Assembly (NCBI GenBank): GCA_023249255.1
Contig: JAHFCY010000052.1
Coordinates: 663-15,572, forward strand
Origin: Candidatus Lindowiibacteriota bacterium
GTDB taxonomy: Bacteria; Lindowbacteria; 2-12-FULL-62-27
Direction: 5' to 3'
Length of the DNA stretch: 14,910 nt
The notes under the pieces are model-generated. The model did no database searches and was not told the DNA's origin. It was given only the letters and a program-made list of their open reading frames with translations. The translations under genes were made by a program, and so were the position numbers. Of this stretch, positions 1 through 6,645 are shown piece after piece. Each line of letters opens with the position of its first letter. The stretch's first letter is position 1.

Positions 1-368
1 AGATGGCGCATCGGATGCATTCCGCCGACCATATGTATCTCCGTGAAGGGATAGCGCCGGTAGGCCGCCACAGCATGTTCAGCCGCGTGTTCCGGCTCCA
101 TGAAATACGCGCCTTCCTCGCCTTCGTCCCGCCGAAACGCGCAGAACATGCAGCGATAGACGCAAATGTTGGTCGGATTCAAATGAAAATTGACGACATA
201 GTAGGCGCGGTCAGCATGCCGCCGCTCGCGGTCGGCGTTCGCCAGCCGGCCGTATCGGAGGAGATCAAACCGGGTGAGGATTTCAAGACCATCCTCCACA
301 TCCAGCCTCTCTCCACGCTCGATTTTAGATTCAATCCGTTTTCCCGAGTCTATGGATGGAATTTGCAT
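1..368 (-). CDS. mqnE: Aminofutalosine synthase MqnE (radical SAM), N-terminal part
   Basis: The gene runs off the left edge, so only about the first 122 residues are present. Reading the minus strand from an ATG at 368 gives a radical SAM cluster motif CVYRCMFC (C69, C73, C76; CX3CX2C) preceded by NPTNI, and later the segment EIHMVGGMHP. NxTNxC...CxFCAF followed by hVGGxHP is typical of the MqnE/MqnC/CofH group; the IHMVGG-H form favours MqnE. MqnE joins the adenosyl radical of SAM to 3-[(1-carboxyvinyl)oxy]benzoate to make aminofutalosine in cytoplasmic futalosine-route menaquinone synthesis. The start is supported by the family-like early segment GERLDVEDGLEIL, which lies downstream of this ATG. 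No clear ribosome binding site precedes it. MqnC or CofH remain possible because the C-terminal two thirds are missing. Confidence 0.82.
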   Translation of the reverse strand, partial: MQIPSIDSGKRIESKIERGERLDVEDGLEILTRFDLLRYGRLANADRERRHADRAYYVVNFHLNPTNICVYRCMFCAFRRDEGEEGAYFMEPEHAAEHAVAAYRRYPFTEIHMVGGMHPMRH

Positions 369-381
369 AAAGTTATATGTA

Positions 382-410
382 TTTTTATGTGATGAATAGA
401 AAATTGTCAA
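382..410 (-). promoter_or_regulatory. Predicted sigma-70 promoter of mqnE
   Basis: On the minus strand a perfect -35 TTGACA (410-405) is followed after 17 bases by TAAAAA (387-382, 4 of 6 to the -10 consensus). The expected transcription start is near 375, only a few bases before the ATG at 368, so the mRNA would be almost leaderless; this agrees with the missing Shine-Dalgarno. The stretch is AT-rich compared with the coding sequence on both sides. Confidence 0.45.
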
Positions 411-424
411 TAAGTCGCCGGCAG

Positions 425-1147
425 ATGAGGACACCCTGGGCGTGGATTTTGCCAGCCGCTCTATGGCTGATCCTCGCGATTGGCGCCTGCGGCGCGCCGG
501 ATCGGCCGCCCCGAATGCCGGCGGATCAAACGGATACCCACGCCGCGCGGGACATGGAACTTCGGCGATACGTCCTGCGGTACCAGTCATCGGGCATGCG
601 CGTCGCCGAAATTTCAGGTGACTCCGCCGCGCTGATCGGCACGGATGTCATCCGGATGGATTCGGTGCATCTCACGCTGTATCGAAATAATCTGCCGGCG
701 ATTGATGTCCGAAGCCCCGGCGCAATCGCGCGCGTTGGATCGGCCGACAGCGGAGAGATTTCAATGCCGCACGCTTCCTGCGATTTGTATTTCGGCGGAA
801 CCATCAGGATGGGAACCCTGCGCGTGTCGTTTGCCGAATCATCGTGGGCGGCGTCAGGCCCCGTTGAGTTTTCCCGCCCGCCCCTCGAAATGTTTTCCAA
901 AGACGCGGGGGGTCCGCTGACCCTTGATCGAATCAACATGCGGTCCGGACAGGTCCGCGCAGAACATTCGATCGCGTCCGCGGATCGAATGGAAATCGAA
1001 CCGCTCGGGCGGACCATCCGACTCAACGGCCGCGCGCGATTCGAATCGGATACCCAATCTGTCCGGTCCGACTCGCTGGTTGTCCGTCTCGATCCAACTT
1101 TCTCCCGCCTGCTGTTGGCCCCCCAAAGTGTCAAAGTGTCAGAATGA
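425..1147 (+). CDS. LptC/OstA-like lipoprotein
   Basis: This 240-residue protein begins with a lipoprotein signal: MRTPWAW, a hydrophobic stretch, then lipobox I-G-A-C with the lipidated cysteine at residue 22. The ATG at 425 was chosen because it gives a normal lipoprotein signal length; in-frame ATGs at 392 and 377 would give longer N-termini, and none has a good ribosome binding site. The segment GMRVAEISGDSAALIGTDVIRMDSVHLTLYRN resembles the part of LptC that reads 'xW.l.a..a......i.l..v.l.ly', and the C-terminal LNGRARFESDTQSVRSDSLVV resembles the LptA/OstA beta-jellyroll. LptC and LptA carry lipopolysaccharide across the periplasm. It is divergent from mqnE; no other lpt gene is visible, so the role is family-level inference. 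Confidence 0.6.
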   Translation: MRTPWAWILPAALWLILAIGACGAPDRPPRMPADQTDTHAARDMELRRYVLRYQSSGMRVAEISGDSAALIGTDVIRMDSVHLTLYRNNLPAIDVRSPGAIARVGSADSGEISMPHASCDLYFGGTIRMGTLRVSFAESSWAASGPVEFSRPPLEMFSKDAGGPLTLDRINMRSGQVRAEHSIASADRMEIEPLGRTIRLNGRARFESDTQSVRSDSLVVRLDPTFSRLLLAPQSVKVSE

Positions 1148-1176
1148 CCCCTTCTTCCTTCTTCCCGGCCCCTCCC

Positions 1177-1206
1177 TTGACAACACCGCATGGGGGGTAT
1201 TTAAAT
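1177..1206 (+). promoter_or_regulatory. Predicted sigma-70 promoter of the envelope operon A
   Basis: A perfect TTGACA (1177-1182) is followed by a weak -10: TTTAAA at 1200-1205 (17-base spacer) or TTAAAT at 1201-1206 (18-base spacer), each 4 of 6. The -10 region lies in a 12-bp perfect palindrome GTATTTAAATAC (1197-1208), which could also be an operator. It lies 30 bases after the lipoprotein stop codon and about 70 bases before the ATG at 1277. Confidence 0.45.
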
Positions 1207-1244
1207 ACTGTATATGTATAGCAAGCATGTGGAAGATAGTGAGG

Positions 1245-1271
1245 GGGGCTTGCCCCGTATATCGGGGTGGG
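1245..1271 (+). promoter_or_regulatory. Two mutually exclusive leader hairpins upstream of the ATG at 1277
   Basis: Stem 1 is GGGGC-TT-GCCCC (1245-1256). Stem 2 is CCCCG-TATAT-CGGGG (1253-1267). Both need the same CCCC at 1253-1256, so only one can form at a time. Stem 2 ties up part of the only Shine-Dalgarno-like stretch (GGGGTGGG, 1264-1271) before the ATG at 1277. This could tune translation of the operon's first gene. No known riboswitch class is recognised. Confidence 0.35.
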
Positions 1272-1276
1272 TTCAC

Positions 1277-1516
1277 ATGTCCGAGAGACTTCCCCGTCTT
1301 CTTCTTGGATTGAGCCTTGTGGCGGGGTGGATCTTCGCGGATTTGCCGGTCGCTTGTGCCGGGGCTTCTGCGAGTGATTACGATGTGGCTCTGACCTATC
1401 TGGAAGATTCCGCCAACATTAATTTGCCGCAGGCTCTGACGTTGTTCCAATCCGCGATTAACAGTGATTCGCGGCCGCCCACTTCTTCGCGGCAATCATC
1501 GAATTCGGCCAGATGA
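1277..1516 (+). CDS. N-terminal fragment (signal peptide and first helices) of the large secreted protein; probable frameshift
   Basis: This 79-residue frame starts with a clear Sec signal peptide (MSERLPR, then hydrophobic LLLGLSLVAGWIFADLPVACA) and continues DYDVALTYLEDSANINLPQALTLFQSAINSD, which looks like a TPR-type repeat. After about position 1468 this frame turns into Ser/Arg/Thr-rich text and stops at 1514-1516. The frame of the next large gene, which is closed by TGA at 1465-1467, reads HFFAAIIEFGQ from just beyond that point straight into MIDDTALF. The two frames therefore look like one ancestral gene broken by a single-base change in the GC-rich run near 1468-1480. A sequencing error is possible. 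The stop and the next ATG overlap (ATGA, 1513-1516), so translational restart is also conceivable. Confidence 0.65.
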   Translation: MSERLPRLLLGLSLVAGWIFADLPVACAGASASDYDVALTYLEDSANINLPQALTLFQSAINSDSRPPTSSRQSSNSAR

Positions 1517-4500
1517 TCGACGATACGGCGCTCTTCAACCTTCGCGCCACCATGTCCACAAACGGATCGGACTCGCTGATGCTGAGTGACTTTCTCTCCC
1601 GGCGCGATCGGGATCCCGCCACGGAAGTCGATTCGATGATCCATTACCGCCGCTATCAGTGGGGAACGGACCCGAGACCTTCCGCGGTCCAGGCTGTCAT
1701 GAAAAAAATCATCTCCGACTCGATTCCGCACATCGAAGCGCATCTTAAGGCCGTTCTCGACGCGAACGCGTCCATCGCCTTTCCGCGCAACCTGATCGAC
1801 GACGCCGGCAGCGCCGACACCTACGAAATCGACACGACGGAAATTCTTGTCATGCAGTCCTTCCTCCTCGGGGTCAAAGCCGTGCTTGTGGTGCTCTCGA
1901 CGTACGACCTGGACATGACCGACACGCCGAAGGACATCCCGGACACGATCACGTGGGACAAGTTCCGGGCCGACAACCCGACGATTTTGCGAAAGAGCGA
2001 CAACTGGGAAACCGCTTGGAGCGCGCTGTTGGACGCCGACACCAAAGTCACGCAGGCCATCGCCGCGCTTCGAAGCGAAAAAGACGCGCAGGATTCTGAT
2101 TTCTTTCAGATCGCCGCCGGGGATTCTCATGAAGATCGGTTCGTCACCGACACCGACCTCACGAAAACTGAAATCTGGCTGGCGGACACGATCGCCGACA
2201 TCATTGCCGGCGACTCGATCACCAGCGACACCGTGAAGGCTTACGCCGAAATCGGCGGGATGTCGGTCGTTCCCAAAACATTGTTTGCCGATCCGCCGGA
2301 CCGCTCTGATTTCAACAATCTGATGATCGAGGGCTACCGCGGACGCGGACTTGTGGAATGGAACGACTACTGGTACTGGTCCAGCGATCCGACCCTCGGC
2401 GGCATTCTGCCCGGGATGACGCTCAATAAAATGTATCTCTTCACGCACGAGCCGGACACCTATTTTGTCGTCAATGCCGATCGGGACATCGACCTGAACA
2501 GCCTGTTTCAGAACTGGAATCATGTGCCGGAGAAGATCGACATCAAATTCGACGTCGCAGCCACCGTGAACGTCATCCGGCGCCCCACTTCTTCCGATAC
2601 GCGTCTGTGGTCGATCAGCCTGACGTCCGACAGCTACCCCCAGCACGCGCTTCTGCTCTTCGACGACGTGCCGGATTTCCGTTCGTGGGAGACGTTCAAG
2701 ATTCGCCGGTTCGGCGATTTTCAGGGACCGCGCCTGAGGATAGTGCCGTGGCGGTCGAGCGATGGCGTGCCCAATGACGCCGGCTCATGGTCATGGTATT
2801 TTTCATGGTACTGGAGTTCCGTCACTGTCCGGAATTCATGGACCAATTACGCCGCCGATACGGTCCAGATGTTCGTCGAGGCTAACGGAAACTATCAATT
2901 TGATTCTTTCGCCACATCCACGATAAAGCAGGTTTCACCTGACACCACGCTTGTGGTCGGCGCGGCAACGCAACTCGGCTGGTTCACCGCCGGCGCGCCT
3001 GCCGAGGGGTCCGACTCCACCTACATTTATGGGTATCCTACATGGTTGACGGGGGAAACGGGTACTGCGTTGTGGTCCGACTTCACTGCGTATGTTTACA
3101 AGTTGAAGGTCTACCCGGACACCGTGTTCGGATACTTCTCGAGTGACTGGGAAGCGTTGCCCGGTGTGACCGTGACGTTCACTATCTCCGATTATCCGCA
3201 TGGCGCGACCGGGTACTCTCTGAATACGAGCGAGACCGTCACCAATCAGTATGGCCAGGCAAGTACGCGTCTGACGCTCGGCAACATACCCGGTGTCTAT
3301 GTCGTGAAGGCCAATCTTTCCGCCGACAGCGGCGGTGGTGAGGTGCTGTTTTTCGGATCTACAACCGGAATCATACAACGGTACGGATTCCGTGACGTGT
3401 TCGGCCCGTGGTATCTGTTCTCGCTGACCCGCCGCCCGTCGAGCCTGTCGCCATCGTCGATCATGGCCTCCAGCTCCTTCGCGGCGGATGAGTGGAAAAT
3501 GTACGAGTACGACCCCGCTTCCGCCGAATACGCGCAGCCGGATGCGCTTGCCATGGGCAAGGGTTACTGGCTGAAGACGCTCGAAGATGGATATATCGAC
3601 TTCACGGCCGCCACGGCCCTTACCGAAACGCAGTATGTTCCCCTGTCCGCCGGCTGGAACATTGTCGGAATTCCGTTCGACGGAGTCTATGCGACCAGAA
3701 ATCTGCTTATTCAAACCGCCCCGAGTGTTGCCGCCGTCGTCGCGCTGGACACCGCTGCCGACAGCGGGATTCTGTACAACAGATTTTATTCATGGAACGG
3801 CTATTCCTACTCGTCCTGCCCGGACGCCACAGCCGGACGGACCTACTGTTATTTTTATCCCAACGAAGGCCAGTGGCTCCGGACGGTGGAGGCCTGTACG
3901 CTGGTCATTCCGCCGCAGTCCGGCTCAGGCAGTATTCACGCGCCCCGGCTGACGAGCGCATCGTATCGCCCGGCCGCGAATTCCGAGGGCGCATTACGAT
4001 CCGCATATCTCTTAGCCTCGCCTCCGGTCGGCGACGGCCGGCCCGACTGGACCGTCCAACTCATTGCGCAGTCCGGAAAATATGCTGACATGTCCAATTT
4101 CATCGGCCTTCGTCCGAAATCCGAAGCGCCGGTTTTCGAAGCGCCGAGGGCGCCGAACGGCGTGTCACTTGCGGTTCGGGAAGGCGGCGAGCGCTACGCC
4201 AGCTTGTATCGGCCTGCCGGCGCCGAGAAGCCGACCTGGTCCTTGGAAGTCCATTCCGCGTCGGCCGGAGTCGTCACGGTTCGCGCGGGCAATATCGCGT
4301 CTGTCCCGGCGGACGTGCCTCTGACGTTGACGGATATCAAGACCGGCGCCCAGACGGATCTTCGGCGGTCTTCAAGCTATTCCTACACTTCTCTTCCGAA
4401 CGAAACACGCGAGTTTTCGGTGTCGACCGAAGCGCCGAGCATGTGGTCCAAACTGGGATCAAAAGTCACGTATCCCATGGCATGCGTCATCACACGGACG

Positions 4501-4605
4501 TTTGGTTCCAGCAACGCCTTCACGAACCGTCTGCGGGACCTGCGTGACGCGCTGTTGAACACATCTTTCGGCCGAATCCTTGCATCCGCGTACTACCATG
4601 ACTGA
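1513..4605 (+). CDS. Very large secreted surface protein with Ig-like (Big-1-type) domain and truncated CFI-box-like C-terminus
   Basis: The open frame gives 1030 residues from the ATG at 1513; with the upstream piece the ancestral product would be about 1,100. It has no signal of its own, so export depends on the fragment at 1277. Residues 1-200 are helical. Residues 270-480 are rich in Trp/Tyr (YWYWSS, WSWYFSWYW). Residues about 535-615 look like a bacterial Ig-like Big-1 domain (PGVTVTFTISD ... TNQYGQASTRLTLGNIPGVY). Residues 640-800 hold the GKGYWLK and GWNIVGIPF segments common in surface proteins. The last 40 residues (C991: ACVITRTFGSS ... LRDLRDALLNTSFGR ... YY) match the CFI-box C-terminal pattern but end at YYHD. 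The exact role is unknown; a cell-surface protein is inferred. It overlaps the next gene by 8 bases. Confidence 0.7.
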   Translation: MIDDTALFNLRATMSTNGSDSLMLSDFLSRRDRDPATEVDSMIHYRRYQWGTDPRPSAVQAVMKKIISDSIPHIEAHLKAVLDANASIAFPRNLIDDAGSADTYEIDTTEILVMQSFLLGVKAVLVVLSTYDLDMTDTPKDIPDTITWDKFRADNPTILRKSDNWETAWSALLDADTKVTQAIAALRSEKDAQDSDFFQIAAGDSHEDRFVTDTDLTKTEIWLADTIADIIAGDSITSDTVKAYAEIGGMSVVPKTLFADPPDRSDFNNLMIEGYRGRGLVEWNDYWYWSSDPTLGGILPGMTLNKMYLFTHEPDTYFVVNADRDIDLNSLFQNWNHVPEKIDIKFDVAATVNVIRRPTSSDTRLWSISLTSDSYPQHALLLFDDVPDFRSWETFKIRRFGDFQGPRLRIVPWRSSDGVPNDAGSWSWYFSWYWSSVTVRNSWTNYAADTVQMFVEANGNYQFDSFATSTIKQVSPDTTLVVGAATQLGWFTAGAPAEGSDSTYIYGYPTWLTGETGTALWSDFTAYVYKLKVYPDTVFGYFSSDWEALPGVTVTFTISDYPHGATGYSLNTSETVTNQYGQASTRLTLGNIPGVYVVKANLSADSGGGEVLFFGSTTGIIQRYGFRDVFGPWYLFSLTRRPSSLSPSSIMASSSFAADEWKMYEYDPASAEYAQPDALAMGKGYWLKTLEDGYIDFTAATALTETQYVPLSAGWNIVGIPFDGVYATRNLLIQTAPSVAAVVALDTAADSGILYNRFYSWNGYSYSSCPDATAGRTYCYFYPNEGQWLRTVEACTLVIPPQSGSGSIHAPRLTSASYRPAANSEGALRSAYLLASPPVGDGRPDWTVQLIAQSGKYADMSNFIGLRPKSEAPVFEAPRAPNGVSLAVREGGERYASLYRPAGAEKPTWSLEVHSASAGVVTVRAGNIASVPADVPLTLTDIKTGAQTDLRRSSSYSYTSLPNETREFSVSTEAPSMWSKLGSKVTYPMACVITRTFGSSNAFTNRLRDLRDALLNTSFGRILASAYYHD

Positions 4606-6100
4606 CTCCCTAATGCGTCCGCCCGTCCGCTCGTCGTCCTGTCTGTGTCTGTGTGTGTCTGTCTGTGTCTGTGTGTGGTTGCAGGTTTCTCCTGCCCTCG
4701 CCCAACTTTCCGAAGAGGAACTTCGTCGCGAACGCGTCGAGACGACCGAAGACCTCCAGCGGACGGAAAAAATTTCCGCGGCGGCCTTGAGCGCCCGCAA
4801 CAAACGCGGCTGGCTCCTCGATTACGGATTCAACACGTCGATGTCCTACACCGCTTCCGGCAACAACGACCGGAACGCCAAGACCCAGGACGATCCCGAT
4901 CATACCCTCGACAATGATCTTCAGTTTTTCATCGTGACGGAGAACGTCTCCCGAAATCTTAAATTTTATTTCCGGAACAAAACGAGCTGGAACAACAACT
5001 CCAAAATTTCGGCGGCCATGCACGAAAGCGACGTCGACCAGTTCAAAGTCGACATGTTCTACGCCGAACGCGAATTTGACGGCACATCGCTCAAACACAC
5101 GCTGACGGTCGGCCGCCAGTTCAGCAAGATCGGCCGCGGCATCGCGTTTGGCCTGACCGCAGACGGGATTTTCTGGAAAAGCAAGGGAAAAAAGATGACC
5201 GCGACCGGTTTCTGGATGCGCCAGAACCCCGGCGACAACAATCTCGATGTCCTCGCCCCCAACTCCGGCAGTACCAAACGGTGGTTCGCGGGCGCCGAGT
5301 ACAAACACAAATTCAAAAAATGGATGGGACTCGACGTTTTCACGTTGTGGAATTTTGACAAAAACAACGAACAGCGGTCGGCTGTCGCCGGGATCGCCGG
5401 CAGTGTTCAGCGCTATAAATTCGAATCGCAGTATTATGGTCTTGGAACTGACGGAATGCTTTTCTCCAAACTCAACTACTGGTGGGAATACAACATGGTC
5501 CGCGGCAAAACGTACAATGCTTCGACGGTGGCAAAACCTGTTGCGTCTGAAGTCAATGTTCGCGGCAGCGCGCTCGACCTCGGCCTGCGGTATCTTTTCG
5601 GCGGTGACATCTCACCCACGGTCTTTACCGAATATGCGCTCGGCAGCGGAGACGCCGACCGCGTGAGCAACGTAACGTCGGACCAGCGCGGTTCGACCTT
5701 CGGCGACGATTCCGTCTACCGCTCGTTCGGCGGCCTTTCGATGGGCAACGCTCTCTCGCCAAGCCTTGCCAACATCCGCATTTTCAAACTCGGCGGCAGC
5801 GCCAAACCCTTTGGCCGGTGGGATTCCGCCCGCTGGAGCGACATGACGTTCAATTTGACCGCCTACACGTACTGGACCTACGCCAAAGGCGGCGCGACGT
5901 CCGATCCGGTCATCACCACCGGCGGCGATGCGAAATCGACCAAGATCGGCAACGAATACGATCTGACCGTCTCGTGGAATCTGTTCAACGACGTCAAGTA
6001 TCAACTCAAATACGGATTGTTCACCCCCGGCTCGGCCTACCCGGCCGCTTCCCGTTCTCACGAAAATTATTTCAAGATGAAGGTGGCGTTTGATCTATGA
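4598..6100 (+). CDS. Outer-membrane beta-barrel protein, alginate-export (AlgE)-like, paralogue A
   Basis: This is a 500-residue protein from the ATG at 4598; an ATG at 4613 is an alternative, and neither has a clear ribosome binding site. Residues 1-35 are an odd signal peptide whose core, CLCLCVSVCVCVWLQV, comes from repeat DNA and ends at ALA|Q. A short charged helix (residues 37-65) is followed by amphipathic beta strands to the C-terminus (MKVAFDL), as in outer-membrane barrels. LTVGRQFSKIGRGIAFGLTADG and the repeated NYW/WFAGAE segments resemble the alginate-export barrel family. The same protein family is encoded at 13688-14910. The gene lies between the giant secreted protein (8-base overlap) and the SLH-like gene (ATGA overlap), so it probably forms the pore or anchor of this module. 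The substrate is unknown. Confidence 0.7.
   Translation: MTDSLMRPPVRSSSCLCLCVSVCVCVWLQVSPALAQLSEEELRRERVETTEDLQRTEKISAAALSARNKRGWLLDYGFNTSMSYTASGNNDRNAKTQDDPDHTLDNDLQFFIVTENVSRNLKFYFRNKTSWNNNSKISAAMHESDVDQFKVDMFYAEREFDGTSLKHTLTVGRQFSKIGRGIAFGLTADGIFWKSKGKKMTATGFWMRQNPGDNNLDVLAPNSGSTKRWFAGAEYKHKFKKWMGLDVFTLWNFDKNNEQRSAVAGIAGSVQRYKFESQYYGLGTDGMLFSKLNYWWEYNMVRGKTYNASTVAKPVASEVNVRGSALDLGLRYLFGGDISPTVFTEYALGSGDADRVSNVTSDQRGSTFGDDSVYRSFGGLSMGNALSPSLANIRIFKLGGSAKPFGRWDSARWSDMTFNLTAYTYWTYAKGGATSDPVITTGGDAKSTKIGNEYDLTVSWNLFNDVKYQLKYGLFTPGSAYPAASRSHENYFKMKVAFDL
4640..4680 (+). repeat. Right-arm copy of the palindromic signal-peptide element (copy 1)
   Basis: This is a TGTCTG/TGTGTG-rich stretch ending GTCTGTGTGTGGTT (4667-4680), which matches 13 of 14 bases of the right terminal repeat of the complete elements. 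The left arm and the central core are absent. It encodes the hydrophobic core of the barrel A signal peptide, in a different reading frame from the other copies. Confidence 0.65.
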
Positions 6101-6645
6101 GGCAACAACTTCAAGTCTCAATGTTCAATGTTCAATGTTCAATGTTCAAACGTCGTGGTTGGATCAAGGCTATTCTTCTCACCGCCCTTCTTCAGACTTC
6201 TACCCTCTGTCTTCTTCCGTCTTCCATCCGCGCTTCCGAAAACGATTTTTACCGCGGTCTGCAGAGAAAACCGTCGGCGACGAACGAGGATGTCGTCCGG
6301 GCTGTTGCGCGTCTGCGTGGATATCGGGGCGACGAGGAGTGGCAGCGTGAATCGCAATATCTGGTCGCACAGGGCGTCAAATTTCGCCGCAACATGCTGA
6401 AGACGCCTCACGCGCCCGCCACGAAAGGCGACGCGGCCAACTTGTTCCTGAACGCGATGGACAACGCGGCCGGCGACCGCGGCCTGTTCGGGCGTCTTTT
6501 TCCGCGAAGCCGCCGGTTTGCGGCCCGGGACGGCATGGCCCAGAAACTTCTGCCGGACGACAGTTACATGAACGAATTCATCAGCGGCGCCGAACTTCTC
6601 GCAATGTTAGGCCGCGCCAGCGAACAGATGGAGAAGGTCAAGTGA
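6097..6645 (+). CDS. Small secreted SLH-like protein, paralogue A
   Basis: The 182-residue protein begins at ATGA, overlapping the barrel stop, which argues for the ATG at 6097; an in-frame ATG at 6142 (MFKRRGW) would give a more ordinary signal peptide. The signal core AILLTALLQTSTLCLLPSS ends near IRA|SEN (residue 46). The mature part aligns over its whole length with the product of 13104-13685: FYRGLQRK, RLRGYRGD, GVKFRRNM, TKGDAANLFLNAM, KLLPDDS, ISGAELLAMLGRA. The pattern 'helix, GI/GV, charged loop, TKG-AA-hhh-Ah' recalls an S-layer homology (SLH) repeat, so cell-wall or polysaccharide binding is a guess. Its N-terminus comes from quite different repeat DNA than that of its paralogue. 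It is cotranscribed with the barrel and FecR genes. Confidence 0.7.
   Translation: MRQQLQVSMFNVQCSMFKRRGWIKAILLTALLQTSTLCLLPSSIRASENDFYRGLQRKPSATNEDVVRAVARLRGYRGDEEWQRESQYLVAQGVKFRRNMLKTPHAPATKGDAANLFLNAMDNAAGDRGLFGRLFPRSRRFAARDGMAQKLLPDDSYMNEFISGAELLAMLGRASEQMEKVK
6121..6148 (+). repeat. Four perfect tandem copies of the 7-bp unit ATGTTCA
   Basis: The units lie at 6121, 6128, 6135 and 6142, inside the 5' end of the SLH-like A gene. The sequence is akin to the ATTCAATGTTCAA arms of the 84-bp palindromes at 7994 and 11856. Seven is not a multiple of three, so a change in copy number shifts the frame from the ATG at 6097. Each unit has its own ATG, and the last one always stays in frame with the mature protein. 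Confidence 0.85.
6172..6232 (+). repeat. Pyrimidine-rich CTTCT-type low-complexity tract coding for a signal-peptide core
   Basis: This is a stretch of imperfect CTTCT/TCTTC repeats that encodes the hydrophobic part of the SLH-like A signal peptide. It is unlike the GC-rich, mixed-base coding sequence downstream. It seems to be a third kind of simple-sequence DNA used for a signal peptide in this window. Confidence 0.4.

Noticed and set aside
3-392. Plus-strand open frame of 129 codons
   Set aside because: It is the antisense of mqnE, whose radical SAM motif on the minus strand is unmistakable.
1460-1485. Programmed -1 ribosomal frameshift
   Set aside because: There is no X-XXY-YYZ slippery heptamer in the right frame and no obvious downstream pseudoknot; a mutation or sequence error is simpler.
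1471-1506. NotI site (GCGGCCGC) followed by an EcoRI site (GAATTC), suggesting vector or adapter sequence
   Set aside because: Coding sense continues on both sides and between the sites (HFFAAIIEFGQ), so this is ordinary GC-rich coding DNA.
1396-2646. Long minus-strand open frame (416 codons)
   Set aside because: It is antisense to the giant secreted protein; Arg/Val/Asp-rich, no motif, and explained by GC-rich codon use.
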